In this document: piece by piece, positions 1 to 8,180 of the stretch
Numbering within the stretch: the stretch's first letter is position 1
Layout: every line of letters starts with the position of its first letter
Source: Fretibacterium sp. OH1220_COT-178
GTDB lineage: Bacteria > Synergistota > Synergistia > Synergistales > Aminobacteriaceae
DNA length: 64,000 nt
Direction: 5' to 3'
NCBI RefSeq assembly: GCF_003860125.1
Contig: NZ_RQYL01000025.1
Span: forward strand, 16,970 to 80,969
Notes under the pieces: model-generated
The model's input: only the letters and a program-made list of their open reading frames with translations
Database searches by the model: none
Told to the model about the DNA's origin: nothing
Position numbers and translations under genes: made by a program

Positions 1-868
1 CCATATTGTTGAACGGGATGCCGTTGACGGACTTGATGACGTCGCCCTTCTGCACCCCCAGCTGCTTCAGGATGCTGTCGTCCTGGATCCACTGGATCTC
101 GAGCCCCACCTCCCCGTCCTTCGGCCTCAGACGGATCTTCTTGAGCTCGTCGAACGGGTTCTGGATCAGATCGTTGACCAGCCCGCTGGGGACCTGCCCC
201 TCCTGTTCACCGGGCTTGGCCGCCACGACGTTCCCCACCGGGACGCCCGCCGCGGCGGCGTCCGGAGCCGGGACGGACGGACCGGACGAACGCCCCGGCT
301 CGCCGTAGATCAGCTCCTTGACCACGCGCTCCTCGCCCTTGACGAAGACCGCCTCGCGGTAGGTCACCCACTTGAGGGTATAGACGTCGAAACTCGTGCC
401 GAGGAGCACCAGCCGCACCGTGCCCTTGTCCTCCAGCCAGGCCCCGGCTCGGGGGAGCGTCCCGCGCAGCACGGCGGTCGCCAGCGAGCCCGTCGCCACC
501 ACGTCGGCGCTCCTGGCGGCCGGCTCGGACGCCACCACCATGGGGGAAACGCGAAACGGGTTGGCCTCGAGAAAGCCGTCCATCACCCCCGCCTGCCGCA
601 CCTCGCCTCCGGAGGCCGCGACCGCGGCGTCCGTGTCGGGGCGCCTCACCCCCGCGGAACGGTCCAGGCCGATGCCCAGACAGACCGCGAACAGCCAGCC
701 CAGGGTCAGCCCCAAAAGCAGGGGCAGCGCCCAAAGCCAGAGGGAATAGAGCCGCCCTCCCTCCATCCCGGACCGGACCGGGGCCCCGCCTCCCGCGTTC
801 CCCCGCACCCGAATCCGGTTCAGAGCGCCGCCGAAGCGGTCCTTGATCCCACGCAGCAGAGCGCTCAT
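1..868 (-). CDS. gspC: Type II secretion system protein GspC (3' end outside window)
   Basis: Inner-membrane component that links the secretin GspD to the inner-membrane platform of the type II secretion system. The reading frame opens with an ATG at 868 that overlaps the gspN stop by 4 bases. The N-terminus is basic, a single membrane segment lies at about residues 43-66, a periplasmic HR-like region follows, and after a Pro/Ala/Gly linker the last ~65 visible residues look like a PDZ domain (LEIQWIQDDSILKQLGVQKG, then DVIKSVNGIPFNNM). The PDZ end is cut by the window edge. It is the last visible gene of a tightly packed gsp operon, which supports the call; the remaining gsp genes probably lie to the left. 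Confidence 0.8.
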   Translation of the reverse strand, partial: MSALLRGIKDRFGGALNRIRVRGNAGGGAPVRSGMEGGRLYSLWLWALPLLLGLTLGWLFAVCLGIGLDRSAGVRRPDTDAAVAASGGEVRQAGVMDGFLEANPFRVSPMVVASEPAARSADVVATGSLATAVLRGTLPRAGAWLEDKGTVRLVLLGTSFDVYTLKWVTYREAVFVKGEERVVKELIYGEPGRSSGPSVPAPDAAAAGVPVGNVVAAKPGEQEGQVPSGLVNDLIQNPFDELKKIRLRPKDGEVGLEIQWIQDDSILKQLGVQKGDVIKSVNGIPFNNM

Positions 869-1464
869 GGGGTCCCCCCCTCGCCGGGCGCGCGGCGCAG
901 GAACCAGCGCCCGTCGGGCTCCTTCACCAGGGGCAGAAAGTTCACGAGCGTCTCCAGGTTCTCCTCGAAGGCCGGGGGCACGGCCAGCTCGGCCTCGGCC
1001 CGGCCGATCTTCATCCGGCCCGGGTCCACCGTCAGGTACCCCTGGACCCTGAAGTCCCCGTCCGTCCGCAGGCCCTCGAGCAGGACCTCCTTCGGAGAGG
1101 CCGTGACGACGACCCCGCCGTCCCCGAACGCCATCGGAGCGCCCATCGTGACGGTCCCGCCCGTGAAGGCGACCTCGCAGACGGGGGCCAGAACGGCCAG
1201 AGACGCCCAAAACGCGGGCCTGAACGTCAGGGACTCGCAGGTGAAGCGCGTGAACCCGCTGAGGGCGACGTCGCGGACGATAAATCCGCCCTCTGCGGGC
1301 TCGACGTTCGAATAGGCCAGTTTCATGCCCTGCCGCTCCATCCGGGACGCCGCCAGGGACATGGCGAACGCGCCGACCTCGCGCCACGGCATGAAGGTCC
1401 ACAGCGCCGTCAGGAAGCCGACGAGAAGAAGCAGCGTCTTGGCCGTTCGCCTCAGCAGCCTCAT
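865..1464 (-). CDS. gspN: Type II secretion system protein N-like (GspN)
   Basis: About 199 residues. One N-terminal membrane segment (about residues 8-25) is followed by a periplasmic part rich in short beta-strand-like stretches, as in the GspN/AsmA-like family. The start is the ATG at 1464, overlapping the gspM stop by 4 bases; the same frame stays open upstream but that part is low-complexity antisense of gspM. Full-length GspN is often somewhat longer, so this is a short version. The assignment rests on the weak family resemblance and on its position between gspM and gspC. Role in secretion is accessory in known systems. Confidence 0.65.
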   Translation of the reverse strand: MRLLRRTAKTLLLLVGFLTALWTFMPWREVGAFAMSLAASRMERQGMKLAYSNVEPAEGGFIVRDVALSGFTRFTCESLTFRPAFWASLAVLAPVCEVAFTGGTVTMGAPMAFGDGGVVVTASPKEVLLEGLRTDGDFRVQGYLTVDPGRMKIGRAEAELAVPPAFEENLETLVNFLPLVKEPDGRWFLRRAPGEGGTP

Positions 1465-2006
1465 CGGTCCGCCTCCCGCCGCGCGGACGGGCCGTCGCCC
1501 TGAAGCGGCCCGATGATGGCGGACACCGTGAACAGGCGCTCCTTGCCGGCCGGCAGCGCACGGACCTCCGAGGAGAGGAAGTGAACGCCGCGGGCGGCCA
1601 GCTCCCGCACCAGCTCCGTCAGCTCCTCCGCGTAGAGCCGGTTGACCTCGATCGACTGATTTTTGCCGTCGGGCGCTATCCGGTTCACCCGGCTGCCCAG
1701 CGACATGCGCTCGGAGACCTGGGTGAAGACCGTCGGGACGTCCACGGCCTCGGTCCCCGTCCCGGAGGCCGGCGCGAGGGCCCGATATTCCTCCGCCAGA
1801 GCCGTGAGCGTCCGGTAGCGCCCCTCCTGGACCGCCAGGCTCGAAACGGCCGCGCCCGCCCAGTCCGCCGTCCACGAGACGGCGACCCACACGGCCAGGG
1901 CCGTGAGGGCGAGGCCCATCAGCCGCACCGAACCGGCGACCTCGCCCCGAATGACGGAGCGCACGCTGCCGCTGCCAAGGTCGAAATTCAAGCTCCTGAA
2001 CGCCAT
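1461..2006 (-). CDS. gspM: Type II secretion system protein GspM
   Basis: 181-residue bitopic inner-membrane protein. A short cytoplasmic N-terminus precedes one membrane segment at about residues 29-47, then a coiled region (EGRYRTLTALAEEYRAL) and a C-terminal ferredoxin-like domain of the kind found in GspM/PilO. GspM pairs with GspL in the inner-membrane platform and carries it to the pseudopilus assembly site. It lies 4 bases after gspL and overlaps gspN by 4 bases, so the genes are probably translationally coupled. Sequence identity in this family is always low; the operon position carries much of the weight. Confidence 0.75.
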   Translation of the reverse strand: MAFRSLNFDLGSGSVRSVIRGEVAGSVRLMGLALTALAVWVAVSWTADWAGAAVSSLAVQEGRYRTLTALAEEYRALAPASGTGTEAVDVPTVFTQVSERMSLGSRVNRIAPDGKNQSIEVNRLYAEELTELVRELAARGVHFLSSEVRALPAGKERLFTVSAIIGPLQGDGPSARREADR

Positions 2007-2010
2007 CGGC

Positions 2011-3192
2011 TCACCACCGTACCCTCAAGTCGAAGCGATACCCCAGCCCGGGGACGCTCTGCGTGTTGTCCAGCTGCGACAAAGCCGCTCGGCCCTCCCA
2101 GGCCTTGCGGAAGGTCAGGACGGTGCTCATGTCCGGCGCCGAGCCGGTGCAGTCCAGACCTTCCGCATTATAGCGCAGCACGTCCAGGGTCACGTCCATG
2201 CTGGGGTTCTCCGCGAAGACGCCCCCGAGCTCGGCCAGGACGTCCTCCAGGCTTCGGCCCTCGGCGTCGCTGCCCCGCAGCTCGGCGATGCGGTCGCGCG
2301 CCAGCGTCACGGGGTTGCCGATCCGGCCCGTCCGACCGGGCTCGAACGCCTCCCGATACAGGGCCTCGGAGCGGGCCCGTACCGCCTCGGCTCCGCTGCG
2401 GACCTGATGCCATCTCAGAACGTTCCCCGTCAGCACCAGGGCCCCCATCAGGAGAACCCACCCGGCCACGCGGGTCAGAAGCCGGACCGACCGTTCGAGC
2501 CCCATGGCCCCCTCCAGGGCCGTGCGGGAGAGGTTCACCGTCCCGATCCACGGATAAAGGGCCAGGCTCTCCCGGGCGATCGCCCCCACCTCCCGGAGGG
2601 CCTCCGGCTTCGTCGCGTCGAGGACGAAGGACTCCCCCCGCTCCAGTTCCTGGGACCGGCAGTAGCGGTCGTACCAGGCCAGCTCCGACTCCGGGGTCCC
2701 CTTGGCTCGGGCGCACCATCGGCAGAGCACGGGGCGCCCGTCGTTCCACAACAGGGAACAGAGGTTTTCCTCGTCCGCCCACAAGGTCACGCCCGTCCCG
2801 CCGACGCGGGAGACGAGCGGCAGGGGCGCGGGCCAGACGAGCGACGGCAGAGCGGGGAGCTCCGGCACGTCCAGCTCCGCAGCCGAGGCGTACCAGACCA
2901 TCCCTGCACTGCTGCGGGGCGTCCGCTCCAGGACCGTCGGGAAGAGCTCCATGCCCCCCGCCTGAGCGCCGGACAAAAAGGGCAGGGTCTGAAGCCGCAG
3001 CGCCTCACGGACCCGCATCACGCTCCCGAACGGGAACGCGAAGGCCGAAACGGACAGCGAGCGCATCGGGACGAGGATCACGGCACGACGAACGCGCCGG
3101 GACGGCGGCACGGGGGAGACGCGCTGCAGCGCCCCAGCCGCCAGGCGATGGAAATCGATGTTGTCTAAATCGGAGGTCCCTTTCAGAATCAA
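2011..3192 (-). CDS. gspL: Type II secretion system protein GspL
   Basis: 393 residues from a TTG start at 3192, chosen because GGGAGG lies 10 bases upstream and there is no in-frame ATG before the conserved region; it begins 3 bases after the gspK stop. The N-terminal ~235 residues are the cytoplasmic actin-like (PilM-type) domain, starting SLSVSAFAFPFGSVMRVREA. One membrane segment lies at about 241-259, and the periplasmic C-terminus has the ferredoxin-like region ending LGYRFDLRVRW. GspL connects the ATPase GspE to GspM and the pseudopilus. The long basic/proline stretch at residues 25-40 before the actin fold is unusual and leaves the exact start uncertain. Confidence 0.75.
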   Translation of the reverse strand: MILKGTSDLDNIDFHRLAAGALQRVSPVPPSRRVRRAVILVPMRSLSVSAFAFPFGSVMRVREALRLQTLPFLSGAQAGGMELFPTVLERTPRSSAGMVWYASAAELDVPELPALPSLVWPAPLPLVSRVGGTGVTLWADEENLCSLLWNDGRPVLCRWCARAKGTPESELAWYDRYCRSQELERGESFVLDATKPEALREVGAIARESLALYPWIGTVNLSRTALEGAMGLERSVRLLTRVAGWVLLMGALVLTGNVLRWHQVRSGAEAVRARSEALYREAFEPGRTGRIGNPVTLARDRIAELRGSDAEGRSLEDVLAELGGVFAENPSMDVTLDVLRYNAEGLDCTGSAPDMSTVLTFRKAWEGRAALSQLDNTQSVPGLGYRFDLRVRW

Positions 3193-3194
3193 GT

Positions 3195-4193
3195 CTATAA
3201 TTCCTCCCAACGAACGATCTTCTCGTTCGATCTGTCGAAGACGATGTCGAAGGCCGTTCCCCCGGCGGATTCCTCCAGAAACTCGATGCGGACGGAAAAA
3301 TAGCGGCTCTTGCAGCCCGCGACGTTGGTCAGCATCGTGGAGGTCTTCGGGGAGAGGCCCGGGATCTTCTGCAGATCGTTCAGGCTGCGCAGGATGTTCC
3401 GCCTCCGGTACTCCACCACCCGGCCCGCAAGGCCCCCGTCCAGGCCGGGCAGAAGCTCGAGGACGTGCAGGGGCGCGACGTTCAGGTTCACTCTGCCCCC
3501 GCTCCAGACCGTGCAGAAATCGGCCAGACCGGGACGGCCGGGGACCCCGTAGAGCAGCTCCGGCGACACCTCCTCCAGAAGCAGAAATTCCGAAACGTCC
3601 AGGGGCGGACGGTTGATGAAGCCTTTCCGCTCCTTGCCGCCGACCCGGGGCCTGTCGTTCCCGTCCATGAAGTCGAGCGCCACGACGGCCAGCTCCCGAC
3701 GCCCCAGCCGCTGCCACAGGTCCTCCCAGGGACGCTTCATCTCGCCCCGGACGGTGTTCTTGTCCGGCAGAAAGAGGCCCCGCAACGGCAGCCGGTCGTC
3801 GAGCGGCGCCACCCGGACCGCCCAGAGCCCCAGGTCGTCCGCGGGCAGAAGAAACGGCTTGAACCACTCCTGAAGCGGGCTGTCGGCGTCGGCCTTGCCG
3901 GACAGCTCCGAGATCGCACGGGTCACGGAGGTCGCCAGCACCTGGGCCATGCTCCGGTTCGTCAGCGCGACGCGCTCCCTGAGGACGCCCCGCACCTGAA
4001 GGCGCACGAACCACGCGAAGGCGGTCGCGCAGGAGATCAACAGCACCCCCATCATGAGCACCGAGATCAGGACGAACCCCCGCCTGCGGGTCCGCCGAAG
4101 CGCCGGCGACGACCCGAACCGCCAGGGGCTCCGCCCCCGAACCCCGCCAAGGGACTCGTCCCTTGGAACCCTTCTACGGATACACGAAGACAT
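3195..4193 (-). CDS. gspK: Type II secretion minor pseudopilin GspK
   Basis: 332 residues. A prepilin signal (RTRRRGFVLISVLMMGVLLI) sits at residues 35-54, with cleavage expected after Gly39; position +5 of the mature protein is Ser rather than Glu, which is the hallmark of GspK. The C-terminal half has the GspK/SAM-like region with a helix-hairpin-helix-type stretch (LNDLQKIPGLSPKTSTML). GspK sits at the tip of the pseudopilus with GspI and GspJ. The ATG at 4193 overlaps gspJ by 20 bases and is the only usable start before the membrane helix. It gives a 39-residue leader, very long for a prepilin, because residues about 9-26 are encoded by a palindromic repeat-like element. Confidence 0.8.
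   Translation of the reverse strand: MSSCIRRRVPRDESLGGVRGRSPWRFGSSPALRRTRRRGFVLISVLMMGVLLISCATAFAWFVRLQVRGVLRERVALTNRSMAQVLATSVTRAISELSGKADADSPLQEWFKPFLLPADDLGLWAVRVAPLDDRLPLRGLFLPDKNTVRGEMKRPWEDLWQRLGRRELAVVALDFMDGNDRPRVGGKERKGFINRPPLDVSEFLLLEEVSPELLYGVPGRPGLADFCTVWSGGRVNLNVAPLHVLELLPGLDGGLAGRVVEYRRRNILRSLNDLQKIPGLSPKTSTMLTNVAGCKSRYFSVRIEFLEESAGGTAFDIVFDRSNEKIVRWEEL
4121..4166. repeat. Double-hairpin GC-rich repeat-like element inside gspK
   Basis: Two adjacent inverted repeats: CCAAGGGACTCGTCCCTTGG at 4147-4166 (9-bp arms) and GGGGCTCCGCCCC at 4125-4137. The pattern 'CCAAGGGA...TCCCTTGG, GGGG, GGGGC-n3-GCCCC' resembles the short palindromic repeats scattered between genes in many GC-rich bacteria. 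Here it lies within the reading frame of the GspK leader peptide. No second full copy was seen in this window. Confidence 0.55.
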
Positions 4194-4773
4194 GCTCGAG
4201 CCGCTCCTCGTCCTTCCCCTGGCCCCGGGCCAAGGTAACGACCAGCCCCACGGGGAGGTCGCCCTCGTACTCCTTATGCCGTTCCGAGCGGTCCACGACC
4301 TCCACGCCGAAGGCCGTCACCCCGGGGAGGACCAGCTGGCCGGTCTCGCCCCGCAGCTTCGCGGCGTCGATCTTCTCCAGGTCCGTCCCCGGCAGGAACC
4401 AGCGGTACAGGCCGGGCGGGGTGTCCTCGCGCAACGGGCCGCCCCGGTCGATCCTGTAGACCAGATTGCCCACGGGCAGATTCTGCTTGGCCGGCGCGGT
4501 GCTCGCCACGAACAGAACGTCGTCCTCCACCCCGCCGAGGGCCCGGTGGTCCTCGACCTTCAGTGCAAAGGGGGCCAGCCTCAGGGCTGCGGCGACATCC
4601 CTCCCGATGAACGCGAGCGCGCGCTCGAGCGCCCCGGCGTCGGCGTCGGCGGCCTGGGTCTCGACGACCCGCCGCACGGCGAACACCACCGGAGCCAGCG
4701 CCAGGGTCGTCACCAGGCCCGCCAGCAGGACGACGATGAGGATCTCCACGAGCGTGAACGCCCTCCGGGCCAA
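4174..4773 (-). CDS. gspJ: Type II secretion minor pseudopilin GspJ-like
   Basis: 199 residues beginning MARRAFTLVEILIVVLLAGL: a type IV prepilin signal with a 5-residue leader, cleavage before Phe6 and Glu at mature position +5. Ala instead of the usual Gly at -1 is tolerated in minor pseudopilins. Starts at TTG 4773 with GGAGGAG upstream. After the helix come beta-rich sequence and a C-terminal part typical of GspJ (PGVTAFGVEVVDRSE, then LPVGLVVTLARG). It overlaps gspK by 20 bases. GspJ, GspI and GspK form the pseudopilus tip complex; gspI and gspH are not visible in the window. Confidence 0.75.
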   Translation of the reverse strand: MARRAFTLVEILIVVLLAGLVTTLALAPVVFAVRRVVETQAADADAGALERALAFIGRDVAAALRLAPFALKVEDHRALGGVEDDVLFVASTAPAKQNLPVGNLVYRIDRGGPLREDTPPGLYRWFLPGTDLEKIDAAKLRGETGQLVLPGVTAFGVEVVDRSERHKEYEGDLPVGLVVTLARGQGKDEERLEHVFVYP

Positions 4774-4786
4774 ACCGGGGCTCCTC

Positions 4787-6787
4787 CTAGCGGGAGGCGG
4801 GCTCCCCCGCGGAGTCCGGGAGCCGGGGCTCCGAGGACGGGACCGCCTCCGAGACGACCTGCATCCCGCCCGAACTCTGGACGGGCACCATCACCAGGGC
4901 GTCCACGACGTTGCCGTTGCTGTCCTGAACCCCCGGCCGCACCTCCAGCCGGTAGGTCCCCGGCTTGAGGAAGCTCACCAGCTCCTTCAGGATCTCCACC
5001 TGCTGGAAGCGCTGCGCCCACTGCAGCAGCACGCCCATTTCCTCGGAGTGGGGCTCCCTGCGGAAATGCTGCCACAGGATGTTGAACCCCCTGCCCATGG
5101 TCTGGACGTCGTTCGTCTGCTCCCCCACCTGCAGGTAGTGGTAGCCCAGATTCTTCAGGGCGTCCTGGCGCACCATCGGGTGCCGTGCGGAACGCTCCAG
5201 CAGGCCGCGCTGCAACGAGGCCGAGCGGGTGGAGAGCGCCTGACGCAGCAGGAGGTTCCCCTGGATGCCGCTCCCCAGATAGACCGCGCCCGCCAGGGAG
5301 CCCGCCATGAAGAGCACGCCGATCAGGCGGGTGAAGCCGCTGGAAAAGGTCGCCCGCCAGCCGAGCCGTCCCGTCAGGACCTCGCGGTTCGTCACGGCGA
5401 AGGCCAGGGCCAGCCACAGGATGTTCTCGATCCGGTGGAACGGGCGCGTCCAGAGCGCGTTGAAGGAGATCAGGGCCACGAGCGAGCAGCCCCAGATAAC
5501 CTCCGGCGAGAGCCGATCCCTGCGGAACACCTTGCCGAAGAAGGCGAAGAACCACAGGCCGAACATCAGCAGGAGCAGAACGCCCCCCACCACGCCCGTC
5601 TCGCAGAACCACTGGAGGAACTCGTTGTGGGCCCAGTGCGTGTACTGCCAGTTGTAGTCGTGGGTCCTGAACGCCTCCCGCTGGGCCTCCAGGTAGTGCC
5701 ATTTGTACTGCCCCACCCCGACGCCCTGGGGATGCTGCCTGAACATCGTCCAGGAGGTCGTCCATATCCCGCGGCGCCCCCCGACCGATCCGGCGTCCTG
5801 AACCATGTCCACCGTCTTGGCCACCAGCTCGACGGCGCGCGCCCGGTTCAGCAGCATGGCCCCGCCGAGCACCGCGGCGAAGAGGAGGATCACCAGCCCC
5901 AGGCGCTTGGCGTAGTCCCTGCCGAAGTGGACCAGGACGACCAGGCCCAGGACGAACAGCCCCACGAACAGGGAGAGGATCCCCGACCGGCTGGTGCTGT
6001 TCCAGAGCCCCCAGATGTTCACCGCCATCAGCAGAAGGTTCAGGGCGGTCGCGGCGGGATGCCGGCGCCTCCCGTCCGGCCTCACGGCGTAGGCGATGAA
6101 GAGGTAGACCGAGCTCATGACGCAGACCGCCATCCACAGGCCGAACATGTTCTGCTGGGCGGTGTTGCCGATGTAGTTGTAGGGCGTCGGGAGGATCAGC
6201 GAGCTGAGGTCCGCCAGGCCCCCGAGGAGCGGGACCTCCCTGAGGAAGGCCAGGTCGTTGAGGTTTCTGATCTGCAGCTCGGCGAACAGCACGTTGAGCG
6301 CGCCGTTGATGTTGGCCAGCCAGAGCAGCGGCCGTATGGCCCCGTTGGGGAAGACGGCGACGGTCAGGAGGTAGAAGGCCCAGACCGCGGCGAAGCAGAG
6401 CAGCTCGTGCGCCAGGGTCGTGAAGGAGGAGATCCTGACCCACGCGACCTGGGCGACGCAATACGCCAGCAGCGCCGCCCAGAGGGCGCCGAAGAGGTCG
6501 ATGCCGAAGTCGATCCGGTCGCGCCCGTACCGGAACAGCCGCCATCCCGCCACGAGGAGCGCCGCCGCGATCGGCAGGCCCGTCACCGTCCACTTCATGA
6601 TGTGCAGCGTGTCGGCGAACGACACTCCGGAGTAGATCAGGTTGGGGAGCGCCAGCGCCACGAACCACAGAGGGACCAGCAGCGCCGGCGGAACGAGGGG
6701 AACGGATGCGGGGAGCACGACGCCCGCATTGTGCTTGGCCGCTCTGCCGGGGACCGGCCTGGATCGGGAATCCGCCAAACGGAACAC
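4787..6787 (-). CDS. O-antigen ligase (WaaL/Wzy_C) family membrane protein
   Basis: 666 residues with roughly a dozen hydrophobic segments between residues 25 and 490, and a hydrophilic C-terminal ~160 residues. The large extracytoplasmic loop contains HNEFLQWFCETG, matching the Wzy_C/O-antigen-ligase signature (HN-x2-L-Q-x4-G), and upstream arginines (STSRSG, GGRRGIW) as in WaaL and PglL-type glycosyltransferases. Such enzymes move polyprenyl-linked glycans to lipid A or to proteins. It starts at GTG 6787 and ends only 13 bases before gspJ, so it seems to be the first gene of the secretion operon. That position suggests, as inference only, protein (pseudopilin or secreted substrate) glycosylation rather than LPS ligation. 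Confidence 0.7.
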   Translation of the reverse strand: MFRLADSRSRPVPGRAAKHNAGVVLPASVPLVPPALLVPLWFVALALPNLIYSGVSFADTLHIMKWTVTGLPIAAALLVAGWRLFRYGRDRIDFGIDLFGALWAALLAYCVAQVAWVRISSFTTLAHELLCFAAVWAFYLLTVAVFPNGAIRPLLWLANINGALNVLFAELQIRNLNDLAFLREVPLLGGLADLSSLILPTPYNYIGNTAQQNMFGLWMAVCVMSSVYLFIAYAVRPDGRRRHPAATALNLLLMAVNIWGLWNSTSRSGILSLFVGLFVLGLVVLVHFGRDYAKRLGLVILLFAAVLGGAMLLNRARAVELVAKTVDMVQDAGSVGGRRGIWTTSWTMFRQHPQGVGVGQYKWHYLEAQREAFRTHDYNWQYTHWAHNEFLQWFCETGVVGGVLLLLMFGLWFFAFFGKVFRRDRLSPEVIWGCSLVALISFNALWTRPFHRIENILWLALAFAVTNREVLTGRLGWRATFSSGFTRLIGVLFMAGSLAGAVYLGSGIQGNLLLRQALSTRSASLQRGLLERSARHPMVRQDALKNLGYHYLQVGEQTNDVQTMGRGFNILWQHFRREPHSEEMGVLLQWAQRFQQVEILKELVSFLKPGTYRLEVRPGVQDSNGNVVDALVMVPVQSSGGMQVVSEAVPSSEPRLPDSAGEPASR

Positions 6788-7034
6788 AACCTTTCGACCG
6801 TATTCGGTCAGGAATTTTCAAACGACAAACGTCCTTTGCCCATAGGCCTCCATGTTAAGGACGAACGGGCAAAAGCGACATCGGTCAACCTTCTTAAAAT
6901 CCATCAGGATTTTACCGCATTTTGGTCGGGAAAGCCACGCGCCGGGCGGTTCCGTTCGAAGGGGGCCCCGCCGTCCGAAAAAATGCGTCGCTCCCCGAAT
7001 GCCCGCGAGGTTCGATCCGGAGTGGGACCGGAGC

Positions 7035-7040
7035 TATAAT
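7035..7040 (+). promoter_or_regulatory. -10 box for the ABC exporter operon
   Basis: TATAAT lies 36 bases before the ATG of the first permease. No good -35 is visible at 16-18 bases. A ribosome site, GGGAGGTGGAGAG, precedes the ATG at 7076. The rest of the 6788-7075 intergenic stretch, which must also hold the divergent promoter of the secretion operon, shows AT-rich patches around 6885-6925 but no clear gene. Confidence 0.5.
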
Positions 7041-7075
7041 GGACGGACGGGAACCCGACCACGGGAGGTGGAGAG

Positions 7076-8176
7076 ATGTTCGTCCAAAGGATCCGGGCCC
7101 TGGTCCGGAAGGAAGGACTGCAGATCGTGCGCGACCCCAGCAGCATCGTCATCGCGTTCGTCCTGCCGGTCACCCTGCTCTTTCTCTTCGGATACGGGCT
7201 CTCCCTCGACGCCAGGGACATCCGGCTCGGGATCGCCCTGGAGGACGGGGGACATCCCCCGCGGGACCTGGCCCGGCGGTTCCTCGGCAACCCCTATTTC
7301 AAGCCCGACCTCGCCGCCTCGCGTCAGGACCTGATCCCCGGGCTCCTCACCGGCGACCTCAGGACCGTCCTCGTCATCCCCCAGGGAAGTTCGGCCGCGC
7401 TCCACTCCGGGCAAAGGGCCTCCCTTCAGCTGCTGACCGACGGGAGCTATCCCAACTCCGGCGCCCTGGCCGAGAACTACACGCTCGCCGCGATCCTCCA
7501 GTGGGGGGGCGAGCTGTCCCGGACCGCGCTGCCCATCCCCGTCGAGCCGCACTTCCGCTACAACGACGAACTGGAGAGCCGCTACTCGCTCATCCCCGGA
7601 ATCGTGGCGGTCATCATGGCCCTGATCGGGACGATGCTCACGGCCCTGGTCGTGGCGCGGGAGTGGGAGCGCGGGACGATGGAGGCCCTTTTCGCCACGC
7701 CCGTCAGCGCGCTGGAGCTCCTGCTGGGCAAGCTGATCCCCTACTACCTGCTGGCGATCTTCTCCACGTTCTTCAGCCTGGCCCTGGCCGTGTCGCTCTT
7801 CGGCGTCCCGTTCCGCGGCTCGCTGCTCACCCTCTTCTGCGTGGCGTCGCTCTTCATGATGTCGGCCCTGGGGCAGGGGCTCATCATCTCGACGCTCTCC
7901 AAAAACCAGTACGTCGCCTCCTTCGCCGCGCTGCTCTCCGCGTTCCTGCCCGTGGTGCTGCTGTCCGGCTTCATCTTCGAGCTGGACTCCATGCCGTTCC
8001 TCCAGAGGGCGATCGCGGCCGTCCTGCCGGCGCGCTACCTGGTGACCTGCCTCCAGACCCTGTTCCTGGCCGGGGACGTCTGGCCGCTCCTGATCCCCAA
8101 CATGATCCGGCTGGGGCTCCTGGGGGTCCTCTTCCTGGGGCTGACCCTCAGCCGGACGCGAAAACTGCTGGCCTGA
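7076..8176 (+). CDS. ABC-2 type transporter permease
   Basis: 366 residues with the YhhJ/YbhR/YbhS architecture: one membrane helix near residues 20-41, a ~130-residue periplasmic domain, then five further helices from about residue 173 to 355. The motif ALVVAREWERGTMEALFATP after the second helix is the conserved cytoplasmic loop of this family. First of four genes (permease, permease, HlyD adaptor, ATPase) spaced 4 to 49 bases apart or overlapping, so one tripartite exporter is expected. E. coli relatives are associated with drug efflux; the substrate here is unknown. Confidence 0.85.
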   Translation: MFVQRIRALVRKEGLQIVRDPSSIVIAFVLPVTLLFLFGYGLSLDARDIRLGIALEDGGHPPRDLARRFLGNPYFKPDLAASRQDLIPGLLTGDLRTVLVIPQGSSAALHSGQRASLQLLTDGSYPNSGALAENYTLAAILQWGGELSRTALPIPVEPHFRYNDELESRYSLIPGIVAVIMALIGTMLTALVVAREWERGTMEALFATPVSALELLLGKLIPYYLLAIFSTFFSLALAVSLFGVPFRGSLLTLFCVASLFMMSALGQGLIISTLSKNQYVASFAALLSAFLPVVLLSGFIFELDSMPFLQRAIAAVLPARYLVTCLQTLFLAGDVWPLLIPNMIRLGLLGVLFLGLTLSRTRKLLA

Positions 8177-8180
8177 CGCC

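Noticed and set aside
6818..6904. Possible 28-codon frame with a CRFC motif on the minus strand
   Set aside because: The Cys pair is suggestive of a tiny metal-binding peptide, but there is no ribosome site and the stretch is in the promoter region of the secretion operon.
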